This document shows positions 49,122 to 58,298 of a DNA stretch of 64,000 nt, piece by piece. The DNA comes from Paradevosia sp036499825 (GTDB taxonomy: Bacteria > Pseudomonadota > Alphaproteobacteria > Rhizobiales > Devosiaceae). The notes under the pieces were generated by a model that was not told where the DNA came from, did no database searches, and saw only the letters and a program-made list of their open reading frames with translations. A program made the translations under genes and the position numbers. Each line of letters starts with the position of its first letter. Position 1 is the first letter of the stretch. Location of the stretch: assembly GCA_036499825.1 (NCBI GenBank), contig DASYCZ010000026.1:806001-870000 (forward strand), read 5' to 3'.

Positions 49122-50920
49122 CCGCTCCAGACGCATCTTCAGGGAACGCGCCGGCGACGTCGCCGGTCCTGATCGTCCCCCGAGCCGGTCTCGTCAGGAA
49201 GGTGCTGACTAACCCGCTGGGGCTCGTGTCGGTCATCATCTTGGCGATCGTCATCATCGTCGCGATCCTGGCGCCCTGGATCGTTCCGAACGATCCCAAC
49301 CATGGCGTGCTGCGCTATACGAACTCCCTGCCTGGCGGCGTCTATCTCCTCGGCGGCGACAGTTCGGGGCGCGACATCTTCAGCCGCCTGATCGCCTCGA
49401 CCAGGGTCAGCATGACTGGCGCCGTGATCGGCACGAGCGTGGCGCTCTGTATAGGTGTGCTGTCCGGCCTGATCGCCGGATATTTTGGCGGTGTCGCCGA
49501 CGGGGTCGCATCCTGGACGTCGAACCTGCTCCAGACTGTGCCCAATATCGTGGTCCTCATGGCGCTCTATGCCGCTATCGGCGCCTCGATGCCGGTGGCG
49601 ATGGTGGTGTTCGGCGTCCTCGCCTCGCCATCCTTCCATCGCCTCGTTCGCGGTCTCGTGGTCGGCGTCCGCAAGGAACTGTTCGTCGATGCCGCCCGTG
49701 TCTCGGGACTAAGTACGCCACGCATCGTCGGGCGCCATGTGCTCTTTGCGGTCCGCGCACCGATCATCATCCAGACCTCGTTCATCGCAGGTACCGTCAT
49801 CGGCATCCAGGCGGGTCTCGAATTCCTCGGCCTGGGCGATCCGAATGCGTCGAGTTGGGGCGGCATGCTGGAAAACGCGTTTGCCAATCTCTATCGGCAG
49901 CCCATCCAGATCATCTGGCCCGGCCTGGCGCTGACGATAACGATCGCGGCCTTCATCCTGTTCGGAAACGCGGTTCGCGACGCCCTGGAGGGCAGGACAG
50001 CAGGCAGCAAGGCGCGGTCGCGGATCATGCGGCGGCACAAGGCGGCGCCGGAGCCATTGCGCGCGGCCAATGCAAATGCCGGTTCGACAAGTTCCGCGGA
50101 TGCGGTGCTTTCCATTCGGGACCTCGCCATCGGCTATCCCAATGATACCGGCGCTGTCAGCGTAGTCGTCAACGGCGTTTCGCTCGATGTGTTCGCCGGA
50201 GAAATCCTGGGGCTTGTCGGGGAATCCGGCTCCGGCAAATCCCAGACGGCATTTGCCGCGCTCGGCCTGTTGCCGCGATCCGCCATGATCATGGGCGGCA
50301 CGGTTGTGGCTGAGGGAATCGATATGGTGAAGGCCTCAGCCAAAGACCTGGCGGGCGTTCGCGGCCGGGTGATGGGCTATATCCCCCAAGAGCCGATGTC
50401 CAGTCTCGACCCGGCCTTCACCGTGGGGGCGCAACTGGTCTACGCCATCCGCGCGGCCGAAAAGGTCACCAAGACAGAGGCGCGGGAGCGTGCCGTGCGC
50501 CTATTGGCGCGCGTCGGCATAGCCGATCCGGCCCGGACCTTCGCCTCCTATCCGCACGAGATTTCGGGCGGCATGGCACAACGCGTCCTGATCGCCGGCG
50601 CGGTCATCGCCAACCCGAAACTGCTGGTTGCGGACGAGCCGACGACAGCGCTCGACGTAACGGTGCAGGCCGAGGTGCTTGACCTGATCCGCGATCTGCA
50701 ACGTGAACGCGGCATGGGCGTGCTACTGGTGACGCACAATTTCGGCGTCGTCGCAGATATCTGCGACAGGGTGGCCGTGATGCACGATGGAAAGATCGTC
50801 GAGACGGGCCTGGTGCAGGACATTTTCGACAACCCGCAGCATCCCTATACCCAACGACTGCTCAACTCGATCCTGGATGAGAACTCGATCCGCAGCCCGC
50901 TGAAGGCCAGCATGTCATGA
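49118..50920 (+). CDS. Fused ABC permease (DppC-like) and ATPase (DppD-like)
   Basis: 600 residues in one open frame. Residues 1-300 are a DppC-type permease (LGLVSVIILAIVIIVAILAP, LLGGDSSGRDIFSRL, EAA loop AARVSGLSTPRIVGRHVL, GLEFLGLGDPNASSWG). A basic, Ala-rich linker (about 295-330) leads into a DppD-type ATPase: Walker A GLVGESGSGKSQT (about 366), FTVGAQL, signature EISGGMAQRVLIAGA and Walker B LLVADEPTTALDV. No stop or RBS lies between the parts, and the usual C-terminal peptide-transport extension is short. In most relatives these are separate genes. Starts by 4-bp overlap. Confidence 0.92.
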   Translation: MTAPDASSGNAPATSPVLIVPRAGLVRKVLTNPLGLVSVIILAIVIIVAILAPWIVPNDPNHGVLRYTNSLPGGVYLLGGDSSGRDIFSRLIASTRVSMTGAVIGTSVALCIGVLSGLIAGYFGGVADGVASWTSNLLQTVPNIVVLMALYAAIGASMPVAMVVFGVLASPSFHRLVRGLVVGVRKELFVDAARVSGLSTPRIVGRHVLFAVRAPIIIQTSFIAGTVIGIQAGLEFLGLGDPNASSWGGMLENAFANLYRQPIQIIWPGLALTITIAAFILFGNAVRDALEGRTAGSKARSRIMRRHKAAPEPLRAANANAGSTSSADAVLSIRDLAIGYPNDTGAVSVVVNGVSLDVFAGEILGLVGESGSGKSQTAFAALGLLPRSAMIMGGTVVAEGIDMVKASAKDLAGVRGRVMGYIPQEPMSSLDPAFTVGAQLVYAIRAAEKVTKTEARERAVRLLARVGIADPARTFASYPHEISGGMAQRVLIAGAVIANPKLLVADEPTTALDVTVQAEVLDLIRDLQRERGMGVLLVTHNFGVVADICDRVAVMHDGKIVETGLVQDIFDNPQHPYTQRLLNSILDENSIRSPLKASMS

Positions 50921-51738
50921 GCCATATTCTGGAAGTGGATAACCTGCGGCTGGCATTCGGCGCCGTCGAGGTGCTGCATGGCGTGTCGCTGACTATCGAG
51001 CCGGGCGAAACGCTCGGTCTGGTTGGAGAGTCGGGTTCGGGCAAGACCACGATCGGACGCGCAGTCCTGGGCCTGGTCGCCCCTTCCGGGGGTCGTATCC
51101 TGATCGATGGCATTGATCGCGGCGGGCTCAATGCAGTCGAGCGGCGCCTGCTGGCGCGCAAGATCCAGGTTGTGTTCCAGGATCCTTATAGCTCGCTCAA
51201 TCCGGCGATGCAGATCAGCGATATCCTCTCGGAGCCGCTCATCGCCCAGGGTCGGCGTTCGCGGGAAGCGCGTGCGCAGGTCGCCGATATCCTCAACCGG
51301 GTTGGCCTTCCCCTCGATGCCGGCCAGCGACTGCCGCGCGAATTCAGCGGCGGACAACGCCAGAGGATCGCCATTGCCCGGGCCCTGGTGATCGAGCCAC
51401 GGTTGATCGTGTGCGACGAGCCGGTCTCGGCGCTCGACCTGTCGACGCAGGCCAGCATACTGGACCTGTTGATCGAACTGCAGGAACAGACAGGCGTCGC
51501 CTATCTCTTCATCTCCCATGACCTCGCAGTGGTCCGGCACATCAGCCATCGGGTCGCGGTGATGCGGCGCGGCGAGATCGTCGAGACCGGGCCGGTGCGG
51601 CAGGTGACCGAGGCGCCCGTGGCGCCCTATACCAAGGAACTGCTGATGGCCTCACCCGTACCCGATCCTCGCCGCCAGAAGGAGCGTCGCGAAGCGCGCC
51701 GGCGCCTTCTCGACGGCATGCCCCCAATCACCGCCTGA
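50917..51738 (+). CDS. ABC importer ATPase (DppF-like)
   Basis: 273 residues. Walker A GLVGESGSGKTTIGRAV, Q-loop FQDPYSSLNPAMQI, signature EFSGGQRQRIAIARAL, Walker B LIVCDEPVSALDL and H-loop FISHDLAVVRH. The oligopeptide C-terminal extension is truncated, lacking the Cys-rich segment seen in the homologue at 61724. The ATG overlaps the fused gene's stop by 4 bp. Pairs with the ATPase half of the fusion. Confidence 0.93.
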   Translation: MSHILEVDNLRLAFGAVEVLHGVSLTIEPGETLGLVGESGSGKTTIGRAVLGLVAPSGGRILIDGIDRGGLNAVERRLLARKIQVVFQDPYSSLNPAMQISDILSEPLIAQGRRSREARAQVADILNRVGLPLDAGQRLPREFSGGQRQRIAIARALVIEPRLIVCDEPVSALDLSTQASILDLLIELQEQTGVAYLFISHDLAVVRHISHRVAVMRRGEIVETGPVRQVTEAPVAPYTKELLMASPVPDPRRQKERREARRRLLDGMPPITA

Positions 51739-51767
51739 CGGTTTCATCCAAGCGAGAGCAGCAGACA

Positions 51768-52550
51768 ATGGCAACGATCGCAATCACCGGAGCTGCGGGA
51801 GCCGTTGGCTCGGCCATCAGACCGATCATGTCAAAGCACACGGTGAGCCTCACGGACCGGGTAGCCTTGCCGACCCCCTTGGCGGCCAATGAGAGCTTTT
51901 CCCAGTTCGAAATCGGCGAGCGGCAAAATCTTGCGGCATTGTTCAAAGGCGCAGATCTGGTGGTTCACCTGGCCGGAATTATCGAGAGCCGGCCGCTGCC
52001 CGAACTGATCGAAACCAATGTCCTGGGCGTCCATGCGGTGTTCGAGGCCGCTCTTTCGGCGGGCGTGCACCGGGTGCTTTATGCCAGCACGAACCACGTG
52101 GTGGGCTTTACGCCGACCGTGGAGGCGACGACGACCGGCTCCCTCCTCGCAAGACCGGATGGCACTTATGGGGCGAGCAAGGCCATGGGCGAGGCTATCG
52201 CCAGCCTTTACGCCGATTACCACGGCCTGACCGCCGTTTCGGCGCGCATTCTGACCTTCCTGCCCAAGCCTAAGGCCATGCGGCATCTTGCGACGTGGCT
52301 GTCGCCGCAGGATTTCGTGCGCCTGATCGAAGCTGTTTCCATTCTCGATCGGCCGGGCCATCACGTCTTGTGGGGCATCTCGCGCAACACCCGCCGCTGG
52401 GCTTCCCTGGTTGAAGGCGAAGCGATCGGTTACCATCCGCAGGATGACGCCGAAACTCATGCGGCAGAAGTCCAGAGCGGCGACGCCGACGCGGATGCAA
52501 GGAGCCTGGCCTGGGTCGGTGGCCGGCAGCCGCCAAGGATTGCCTTCTGA
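51768..52550 (+). CDS. NAD-dependent epimerase/dehydratase, uronate dehydrogenase-like
   Basis: 260 residues, short-chain extended SDR: NAD-binding ITGAAGAVGSAIRP, VVHLAGIIESRPL, ASTNHVVGF (catalytic Ser107) and TYGASKAMGE with Tyr134 and Lys138. Size, HLAG and the NHVVG-YGASK spacing match uronate dehydrogenases, which oxidise galacturonate or glucuronate to the aldarate lactone. It lies 29 bp after the ATPase gene in the same direction, so it is likely the catabolic partner of this importer. Specificity is inferred, not shown. Confidence 0.82.
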   Translation: MATIAITGAAGAVGSAIRPIMSKHTVSLTDRVALPTPLAANESFSQFEIGERQNLAALFKGADLVVHLAGIIESRPLPELIETNVLGVHAVFEAALSAGVHRVLYASTNHVVGFTPTVEATTTGSLLARPDGTYGASKAMGEAIASLYADYHGLTAVSARILTFLPKPKAMRHLATWLSPQDFVRLIEAVSILDRPGHHVLWGISRNTRRWASLVEGEAIGYHPQDDAETHAAEVQSGDADADARSLAWVGGRQPPRIAF

Positions 52551-52680
52551 ACGGCGACGAATACGCCAGGCCGGCAACCTGGACCACCCACATCGATGAA
52601 TTCAAACCGATGGCGCTGCCCTTATTCCGGGCCTGCCGGAATGGTCCCGTGGCCTGCGCGGCGATCTGATCCCTGATCGG

Positions 52681-52867
52681 CACGAGGTTAACTTCGTCGT
52701 GCCGGCTGTCGCCATTTCGCTATGTTGCGATGGTTGTATCGCCGTCGGCACCGAAGCGGCTCGGAAGCTTGGTGTGACGGATAGCTTTCCGAGGCAGTGG
52801 GCGCCACCATGGCCATCAAGGCCGGGCGCCTCATGGTTCATTCCCGACGTACCCAGGATGCCTTTGG
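52681..52867 (+). pseudogene. Carboxymuconolactone decarboxylase/AhpD-like remnant
   Basis: Reads HEVNFVVPAVAISLCCDGCI and AVGTEAARKLGVTD in one frame: the CxxC active-site region of the AhpD-like fold. After about 52783 the match continues in another frame (LSEAVGATMAIKAG, then RTQDAFG). The beginning of the gene is unrecognisable, so the copy is frameshifted and truncated. It fills most of the gap between the SDR and the hydrolase gene, and no other gene is seen there. Confidence 0.6.
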
Positions 52868-52891
52868 GCATCGCAATTACGGAGAACGCAC

Positions 52892-53722
52892 ATGGAAACG
52901 ATAACCACAAAAGACGGCACGAGCATTTTCTACAAGGATTGGGGCCCGAAGGACGCTCAACCCATTGTGTTCCACCACGGCTGGCCACTCAGCGGCGACG
53001 ATTGGGATTCGCAGATGTTGTTCTTCCTCGACAAGGGCTATCGGGTGATTGCCCATGACCGGCGTGGTCACGGCCGCTCATCGCAGACCGATCTCGGTGC
53101 AGACATGGACACCTATGCGGCCGACGTCGCCGAGTTGACCGACCATCTCGATCTGAAGAACGCCGTCCATATCGGGCATTCAACCGGCGGTGGCGAAGCC
53201 ACGCGTTACGTCGCGCGGGCCAAGCCGGGCCGCGTCGCCAAGGCGGTGCTCGCCGGCGCCATCCCGCCGGTGATGCTGAAATCTGACAGCAACCCCGGCG
53301 GCCTGCCGATGGCTGTGTTCGATGGGCTTCGCCAGGCCATGGCTACCAGTCGCACGGAGTTCTACCAGGATGTCGCCAGTGGCCCTTTCTATGGGTTCAA
53401 CCGTCCCGGTGCCAAGGTGATGGAGAGCGTCGTGCGGAACTGGTGGCGACAGGCCATGCAGGGCGCGGCCAAGCCCCAATATGATTGTATTGCGGTGTTT
53501 TCGGAGACGGACCTCACCGAAGATCTGAAGCAAATCAATGTGCCGGTGCTGCTGATGCACGGCAGCGACGACCAAGTGGTGCCGATCGATGACTCGGCGC
53601 ATCTGGCCATCAAGTTGCTGAAGCATGGGACGCTCAAGGTGTATGAAGGCTATCCCCACGGCATGCTGACCATCCACGCCGATGAGTTGAACGCCGATAT
53701 CCTGGCGTTCATCCGCAGCTGA
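52892..53722 (+). CDS. Alpha/beta hydrolase, cofactor-free haloperoxidase/arylesterase type
   Basis: 276 residues. Oxyanion motif FHHGWPLSGDDWD, DRRGHGRS, nucleophile elbow IGHSTGGGEATRY (Ser97), acid in MHGSDDQVVPID and His in YPHGMLTI: the layout of non-heme chloroperoxidases and related esterases, which form peracids from H2O2 and acids or hydrolyse esters and lactones. No signal peptide. Its partner family, the AhpD-like proteins, is present just upstream but broken. Transcribed alone. Confidence 0.92.
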   Translation: METITTKDGTSIFYKDWGPKDAQPIVFHHGWPLSGDDWDSQMLFFLDKGYRVIAHDRRGHGRSSQTDLGADMDTYAADVAELTDHLDLKNAVHIGHSTGGGEATRYVARAKPGRVAKAVLAGAIPPVMLKSDSNPGGLPMAVFDGLRQAMATSRTEFYQDVASGPFYGFNRPGAKVMESVVRNWWRQAMQGAAKPQYDCIAVFSETDLTEDLKQINVPVLLMHGSDDQVVPIDDSAHLAIKLLKHGTLKVYEGYPHGMLTIHADELNADILAFIRS

Positions 53723-53865
53723 TCAAGCATTCACTGATGCATAAGGAGGCGAGCACTTCGAGCAGGTGCTTGCCTCCGGGCGGCCGATTGATACCTTCGC
53801 AACTCTCCATCCGAACGCCGAAGCCGGTCGGAACACCCAGCAGGATTACCCCTTAAGGAACAAGA

Positions 53866-54846
53866 ATGCCCAAAGCATTTTCTGCATTGCCGCGCGTGCC
53901 GGCCTCATTCTTTTCAATGGTGCTGGGGCTGGCGGGGCTGGCCAATGACTGGCGGCTGGCTCACGCCGTTTGGTCGCTTCCAGCGGTGATTGGCGAAGTG
54001 CTTTATGCGGCGGCGTTCCTGACCTGGCTGTTGTTTGCGGTGCTCTATGCCCTCAAGTGGATAGCGGCGCCGGCGCTGGCGAAGGAAGAGGCAAGCAACG
54101 CCGTCCAATGCTGTTTCATCGGCCTCGGCGGTGTGGCGACGATGCTCGTCGCACAGGGTGCTATCCCCTATTTCCGACCGCTCGCCATCGTGGTGTTCGT
54201 GCTGGGAGCCGCCTTCACGGTAGTCTTTGCACTCTGGAGGACGGGATATCTCTGGCGCGGCAACCGTGATCCGGCCAGTACGACGCCGGTGCTCTATCTG
54301 CCGATGGTGGCGGGCGGGTTCGTAACGGGCAACGTGGCGGCCGCCCTCGGCTGGCCGCAAATGGCCGAACTCGCCTTCGGCGCCGCCTTCTTTACCTGGA
54401 TGGTTATCGAATCGGTGCTGCTGCACCGGCTTTACACAGCGGCTCCATTGCCGCCGGCTCTGCGCCCCACCCTGGGCATTCAGCTGGCGCCACCAGCGGT
54501 GGGCGCGGTGTGCTATTTGTCGGTCGGCGGCGGCCATCCCGATCTGTTCGCCAGCATGCTCGTCGGTTATGCGCTGCTTCAGGCCTTGCTGCTCACACGC
54601 CTGGCCCGCTGGATCGCCGAGCAGCCCTTTGCGCCATCCTACTGGGCTTTCACCTTCGGCGCGACAGCGCTTGCTGGGGCCACGATCCGCCTATCGGTCG
54701 AGGACCAGGGCGGCATGTACGCAGCCCTCGCGCCCATCCTGTTCATATTGGCGAACCTGCTCGTGCTGGCGATTGCGGCAGGCACTGTCCGGCTGGTTGC
54801 CCGAGGCAAGTTGTTCCCGCCTGCCCCGCCGCCGGCGATGGCCTAG
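53866..54846 (+). CDS. TDT/SLAC1-family (TehA-like) membrane channel
   Basis: 326 residues, ten helices expected. Opening LPRVPASFFSMVLGLAGLAN is the conserved first helix of TehA/SLAC1 proteins; later FFTWMVIESVLLHRL and GATALAGATIRLSV. TehA homologues are anion channels or transporters linked to tellurite, dequalinium and dicarboxylate movement; the substrate is not predictable. No tehB-like methyltransferase is adjacent. It has its own short upstream region of about 140 bp. Confidence 0.88.
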   Translation: MPKAFSALPRVPASFFSMVLGLAGLANDWRLAHAVWSLPAVIGEVLYAAAFLTWLLFAVLYALKWIAAPALAKEEASNAVQCCFIGLGGVATMLVAQGAIPYFRPLAIVVFVLGAAFTVVFALWRTGYLWRGNRDPASTTPVLYLPMVAGGFVTGNVAAALGWPQMAELAFGAAFFTWMVIESVLLHRLYTAAPLPPALRPTLGIQLAPPAVGAVCYLSVGGGHPDLFASMLVGYALLQALLLTRLARWIAEQPFAPSYWAFTFGATALAGATIRLSVEDQGGMYAALAPILFILANLLVLAIAAGTVRLVARGKLFPPAPPPAMA

Positions 54847-54944
54847 AGGTCGCCGCGGCGGATGAAGAACTGCACACGCTCTCCGGCGTAACGGGTCTCG
54901 TGATAGACGATGACTGACGCTCGCCGGCGACGAACAGCCGGCGC

Positions 54945-56045
54945 CTAGTTGGTCTTGACCAGCACGACACGGCGGTTCTTGGCCCGACCCTCGTCGTTGT
55001 CGTTGCTGGCCACGGGCGCCATCATGCCCGCCCCTGCCGCAGTCAACCGCCCGCCATCGATGCCATATTGCGAAACGAGAGCCGTTTTCACCGCCTGCGC
55101 CCGGCGCGACGACAGGTCGAGATTGTAGTCGAAAGCCCCCTGGCTATCGGTATGCCCGACCACGATCACCGCCATCTTCGGCTCACTGGCGAGCAGTGTG
55201 GCGATCTCCTTCAGGGTGGGGTCGGATTCGGGCTTGATGTCCGCCTTGTCGGTGTCGAAATAGATGCCATAGAGCGAGATGCTGCCGGTCGTGGCGAGCG
55301 AATCCGCCATCTTGGCAGCCTCGACGACAACCATCTTCTTGTCACGGCCCTTGGGCTCCAGCACGTGGACCAAGGCTATAGTGCGCCCGTTCAATTCCTT
55401 GCAATAGAGGTCGTCGATTAGTGAAAAGGTCTGCACGGTGACATAGGCGTCGCCATCGCCCTGCGGCACCTTGGCGGAAAAGAAGCGCTGGTCGTTGATC
55501 GTCGAGGTCAGCGCACATTTGCCGTTGCTGAAGTCTGCGTCCTTGAGGTCGGAATCGTAAAAGAACGTCATGGTGAGGCTCATATCGCCGCCGCCACCGC
55601 TCGATGCGCGGTCAGCGGCGCCACCGCATTCTTCTTTCTGGCATTCGAACAGCACGTCCCCACCTGCAGCCTCGATGACATCCTGGTAGTTGCGCAGCAC
55701 CTCCAGCGGCGAGCGCCCCTCCGGCAACACATAGGCAATGCGGGTCAAGGCGCCCTCAACCTCAAGCTTTTTCTCTGGAGCGAAAACGGCGTTGTTGTTC
55801 TTGTCCCGCGCTTCCGTATCCTCGCTCGCCTTCAGCGGCGCTAGTGGCACGGTGAAATCGGTATAGGCCGATTTTTCATAGGAGACGATGAACGAGCCCT
55901 CATAGCGCTTGGCAAGGGCATTGTCGGCGGCGCCCTCGATATCGGCGGTCGGCACCGTGGCATCGGCCATGGCCAGCTGCGTTGCCATCAGCACGCTCAG
56001 ACCAACCCAGCAAAACGAAGTGAGTACCTTGACGATCGCTCGCAT
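54945..56045 (-). CDS. OmpA-family outer-membrane/periplasmic protein with DUF4892-like N-terminus
   Basis: 366 residues with a signal peptide (about 1-28, ending AMADA). The N-terminal half (about 45-240) resembles DUF4892 (FIVSYEKSAYTDFTVPL, LPEGRSPLEVLRNYQDVIEA) and has four cysteines that could pair. The C-terminal 110 residues are an OmpA peptidoglycan-binding domain (GIYFDTDKADIKPESDPTL, VGHTDSQGAFDYNLDLSSRR, RAKNRRVVL). It anchors a periplasmic or outer-membrane part to the wall. Transcribed alone, divergent from nothing close. Confidence 0.9.
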   Translation of the reverse strand: MRAIVKVLTSFCWVGLSVLMATQLAMADATVPTADIEGAADNALAKRYEGSFIVSYEKSAYTDFTVPLAPLKASEDTEARDKNNNAVFAPEKKLEVEGALTRIAYVLPEGRSPLEVLRNYQDVIEAAGGDVLFECQKEECGGAADRASSGGGGDMSLTMTFFYDSDLKDADFSNGKCALTSTINDQRFFSAKVPQGDGDAYVTVQTFSLIDDLYCKELNGRTIALVHVLEPKGRDKKMVVVEAAKMADSLATTGSISLYGIYFDTDKADIKPESDPTLKEIATLLASEPKMAVIVVGHTDSQGAFDYNLDLSSRRAQAVKTALVSQYGIDGGRLTAAGAGMMAPVASNDNDEGRAKNRRVVLVKTN

Positions 56046-56214
56046 GTTTATCCCCTAGCCAGAGAAAAACGCTAGCAGAGCAAAAATGCGGCGTCGATGG
56101 AGGTATTACGATTGTTCTAACGTTTATTCAGTATTGCCTAGCCATTGATCTTGCTTATAGTTGCGCCAAACAGATCGGGCGGTGGGCACGCCGTAGCCGG
56201 CGTGCCCCGTTGCA

Positions 56215-57309
56215 TCAGGGCGCCTTCTTATAGGCGCCGAGATCTGACACGGCCCAATCGACGAAAGACGTGTCGAGGTAAGGCGCGAGTTGGACACGGT
56301 CGGGAACGAGCTTGCGTTCCTTGAAGAAGGCCAGGTCGGTATCCAGCGATTTGGGGTTCACCGTGCCATTTGGATTGACCACGAACGGGGTCATGTTCCG
56401 GTAGATATCCGGGTCCTTGACGGCGGTATATTTGGTCAGCGCCGCGATGACGGCGTCACCTTTCGGTCCGACGAATTTGCCATTCTGCAAACCATCGTTG
56501 TAGTCGCGAACGGCGCGGATATAGGCACGCATGAACTTCTGCGCCACGTCCTTGCGCTTTTCGGCAAAGCTCTGGGAGAAGAACACAACGGCGGTCTGGT
56601 ATCCGGGGAACAGGGACTTGTCGCTGGCACGAACCGCAACGCCGTCCTTGACCATGCTTGAAAGGGTCGGCTCGTTGCTGACGCCGCCGTCGATGGCCTT
56701 GTTCTTCAGCGCCGCATACATTTCCGGATAAGAGAGGTAGACGACTTTCACGTCCTCATATTTGAGGCCGGCCTGCTGCAACACCTGGTTGATCTGGGAT
56801 TCGCTGTTGGCCCCCTGGGCCGAGGCCGCCAGGGTCAGGCCCTTGAGATCGGCAAGTGACTTGTATTTGCCGGAGTCGACGAGGTCCTTGCGGATAACGA
56901 TGGTCGAGTATTCGTACTCGGCGGTGTCCGCGCCCTTGTCGGCGACGATGCGGATGTTGATGCCGCGATCAACGGCGTTGAAAAAGCCGGCCGAAATAGC
57001 GCCCCCGCCCACATCGAGCTGCCCGGCACCGAGCGGCGCGATCATACCGGCCGCCGACGGAAACGGGGTGAATTTCACCTCGATACCTTCGTCCTTGAAG
57101 TAACCCTCCTGGTCAGCGAGGAAGAAGCCCACATCGGTGGCGACGTTGGGAATGCCGATGTTGACGACCTCGGCACCGGCGGCAACGGCCGGCATCGAAA
57201 GCGAGGCCATGGCGGCCACCCCGAACAGAGCAGCAAGCAACCCACCGGATCTCGACAGATGGGTGCCGGCCGCGGCACGGCGCAGGCCATAGGTGTGGTT
57301 CACCTTCAT
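56215..57309 (-). CDS. ABC importer substrate-binding protein, NMT1/SsuA-like
   Basis: 364 residues with a signal peptide (about 15-44, LAALFGVAAMASLSMPAVAA). The mature fold matches nitrate/sulfonate/bicarbonate-type binding proteins: VVNIGIPNVATDVGFFLADQ, FTPFPSAAGMIAPLGAGQLD, DLKGLTLAASAQGANSESQ and AIDGGVSNEPTLSSM. It is divergent from the ATPase/permease genes at 58295-59929, and is their probable partner. The RBS GGGAGGAA precedes the ATG at 57309. Ligand unknown, likely nitrogen- or sulfur-containing. Confidence 0.92.
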   Translation of the reverse strand: MKVNHTYGLRRAAAGTHLSRSGGLLAALFGVAAMASLSMPAVAAGAEVVNIGIPNVATDVGFFLADQEGYFKDEGIEVKFTPFPSAAGMIAPLGAGQLDVGGGAISAGFFNAVDRGINIRIVADKGADTAEYEYSTIVIRKDLVDSGKYKSLADLKGLTLAASAQGANSESQINQVLQQAGLKYEDVKVVYLSYPEMYAALKNKAIDGGVSNEPTLSSMVKDGVAVRASDKSLFPGYQTAVVFFSQSFAEKRKDVAQKFMRAYIRAVRDYNDGLQNGKFVGPKGDAVIAALTKYTAVKDPDIYRNMTPFVVNPNGTVNPKSLDTDLAFFKERKLVPDRVQLAPYLDTSFVDWAVSDLGAYKKAP

Positions 57310-57581
57310 ATATTCCTCCCTCAGCTAAAAATCGGCATCGATTTGGTTTTCTGAAACATGCCGGCAGGCAGCTAAGGCGCTGCAACTTTGAAACGCCAAT
57401 ATGAATTGGGCGGGCTGTCATTCGATGCCGGAAATAAGACAGCTGGCAAGGCAGCCACGCCTCGGGCAAATGTAATGGATGGGAAGTTATATTAGACGGT
57501 GCCGGAAGCCCGGTGTTAGCGTCCGCCGGGGGGCATTGCCGCGACGCCCCCTCAAATCAAAACCCACCAAGGGAGGGGCGC

Positions 57582-58298
57582 GTGCACAAGACAGAAATCT
57601 TTGCCAGCGTAGCTGCGCGCGTAAAAGCCCGCGGTGGGAAGGAACATCCTTTCGATCAGCTCGATCCCAGGCGCACGGCGCTGGTGGTGATCGATATGCA
57701 GAACTATTTCGTGCATCCCGACAGCCCCGCCGGCGTTGCCGCCGCCATCGAGATTACGCCTCAGATCAACCACCTGGCTGATGAGCTGCGCCGACGCGGT
57801 GGTGTGGTGGCCTGGGTGAGGACCAGCACCCGCGATACGCTGGAGAAATGGTCCGTCTATAACGACGACCTGATGACGCCGGATCGCCGCGACCGGCGTT
57901 GTGCCGCCATGGACGAGGATGGCGATGGCTTCCGGTTCTGGGAAGCCAACGATATCAAGCCGAGCGATCTGCTGGTGACCAAGAAGCGGTTCAGCGCCTT
58001 CATCCAGGGATCTTCGGATATCGATAGCCGGTTGCGACAGCGTGGGATCGACAGCCTGCTTGTCGCGGGCACAGTCACAGGCGTCTGCTGCGAAAGCTCG
58101 GCGCGCGATGCGATGATGCTGAACTACAAGGTCGTCATGGCGTCCGACGCGCTGGCCTCGCATACCGACCAGGAGCACAATGCGGCGCTATCCGGCTTTT
58201 ACGCCACCTTCGGCGACGTCCAGACCGTGGACCAATGCATTGCATCGCTCGATCGTGGTCTCGCGGTCGAGCCGAATACCACGAGGGCGGCGCGATGA
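57582..58298 (+). CDS. Cysteine hydrolase, isochorismatase family
   Basis: 238 residues from a GTG at 57582 with the strong RBS GGGAGGGG. The catalytic triad is visible: Asp38 (LVVIDMQNYFVHP), Lys134 or Lys135 (LLVTKKRFSAF) and Cys169 (GTVTGVCCESSARDA). The family includes isochorismatase, N-carbamoylsarcosine amidase, biuret hydrolase, nicotinamidase and ureidoacrylate amidohydrolase. Translational coupling (4-bp overlap) to an ABC ATPase suggests it degrades the compound that the transporter brings in. Confidence 0.9.
   Translation: MHKTEIFASVAARVKARGGKEHPFDQLDPRRTALVVIDMQNYFVHPDSPAGVAAAIEITPQINHLADELRRRGGVVAWVRTSTRDTLEKWSVYNDDLMTPDRRDRRCAAMDEDGDGFRFWEANDIKPSDLLVTKKRFSAFIQGSSDIDSRLRQRGIDSLLVAGTVTGVCCESSARDAMMLNYKVVMASDALASHTDQEHNAALSGFYATFGDVQTVDQCIASLDRGLAVEPNTTRAAR

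Noticed and set aside
54847..54944. Possible minus-strand C-terminal gene fragment ending RVQFFIRRGDL
   Set aside because: About 23 residues in an open frame between two genes. It looks protein-like, but it is too short to assign to a family or call a remnant.
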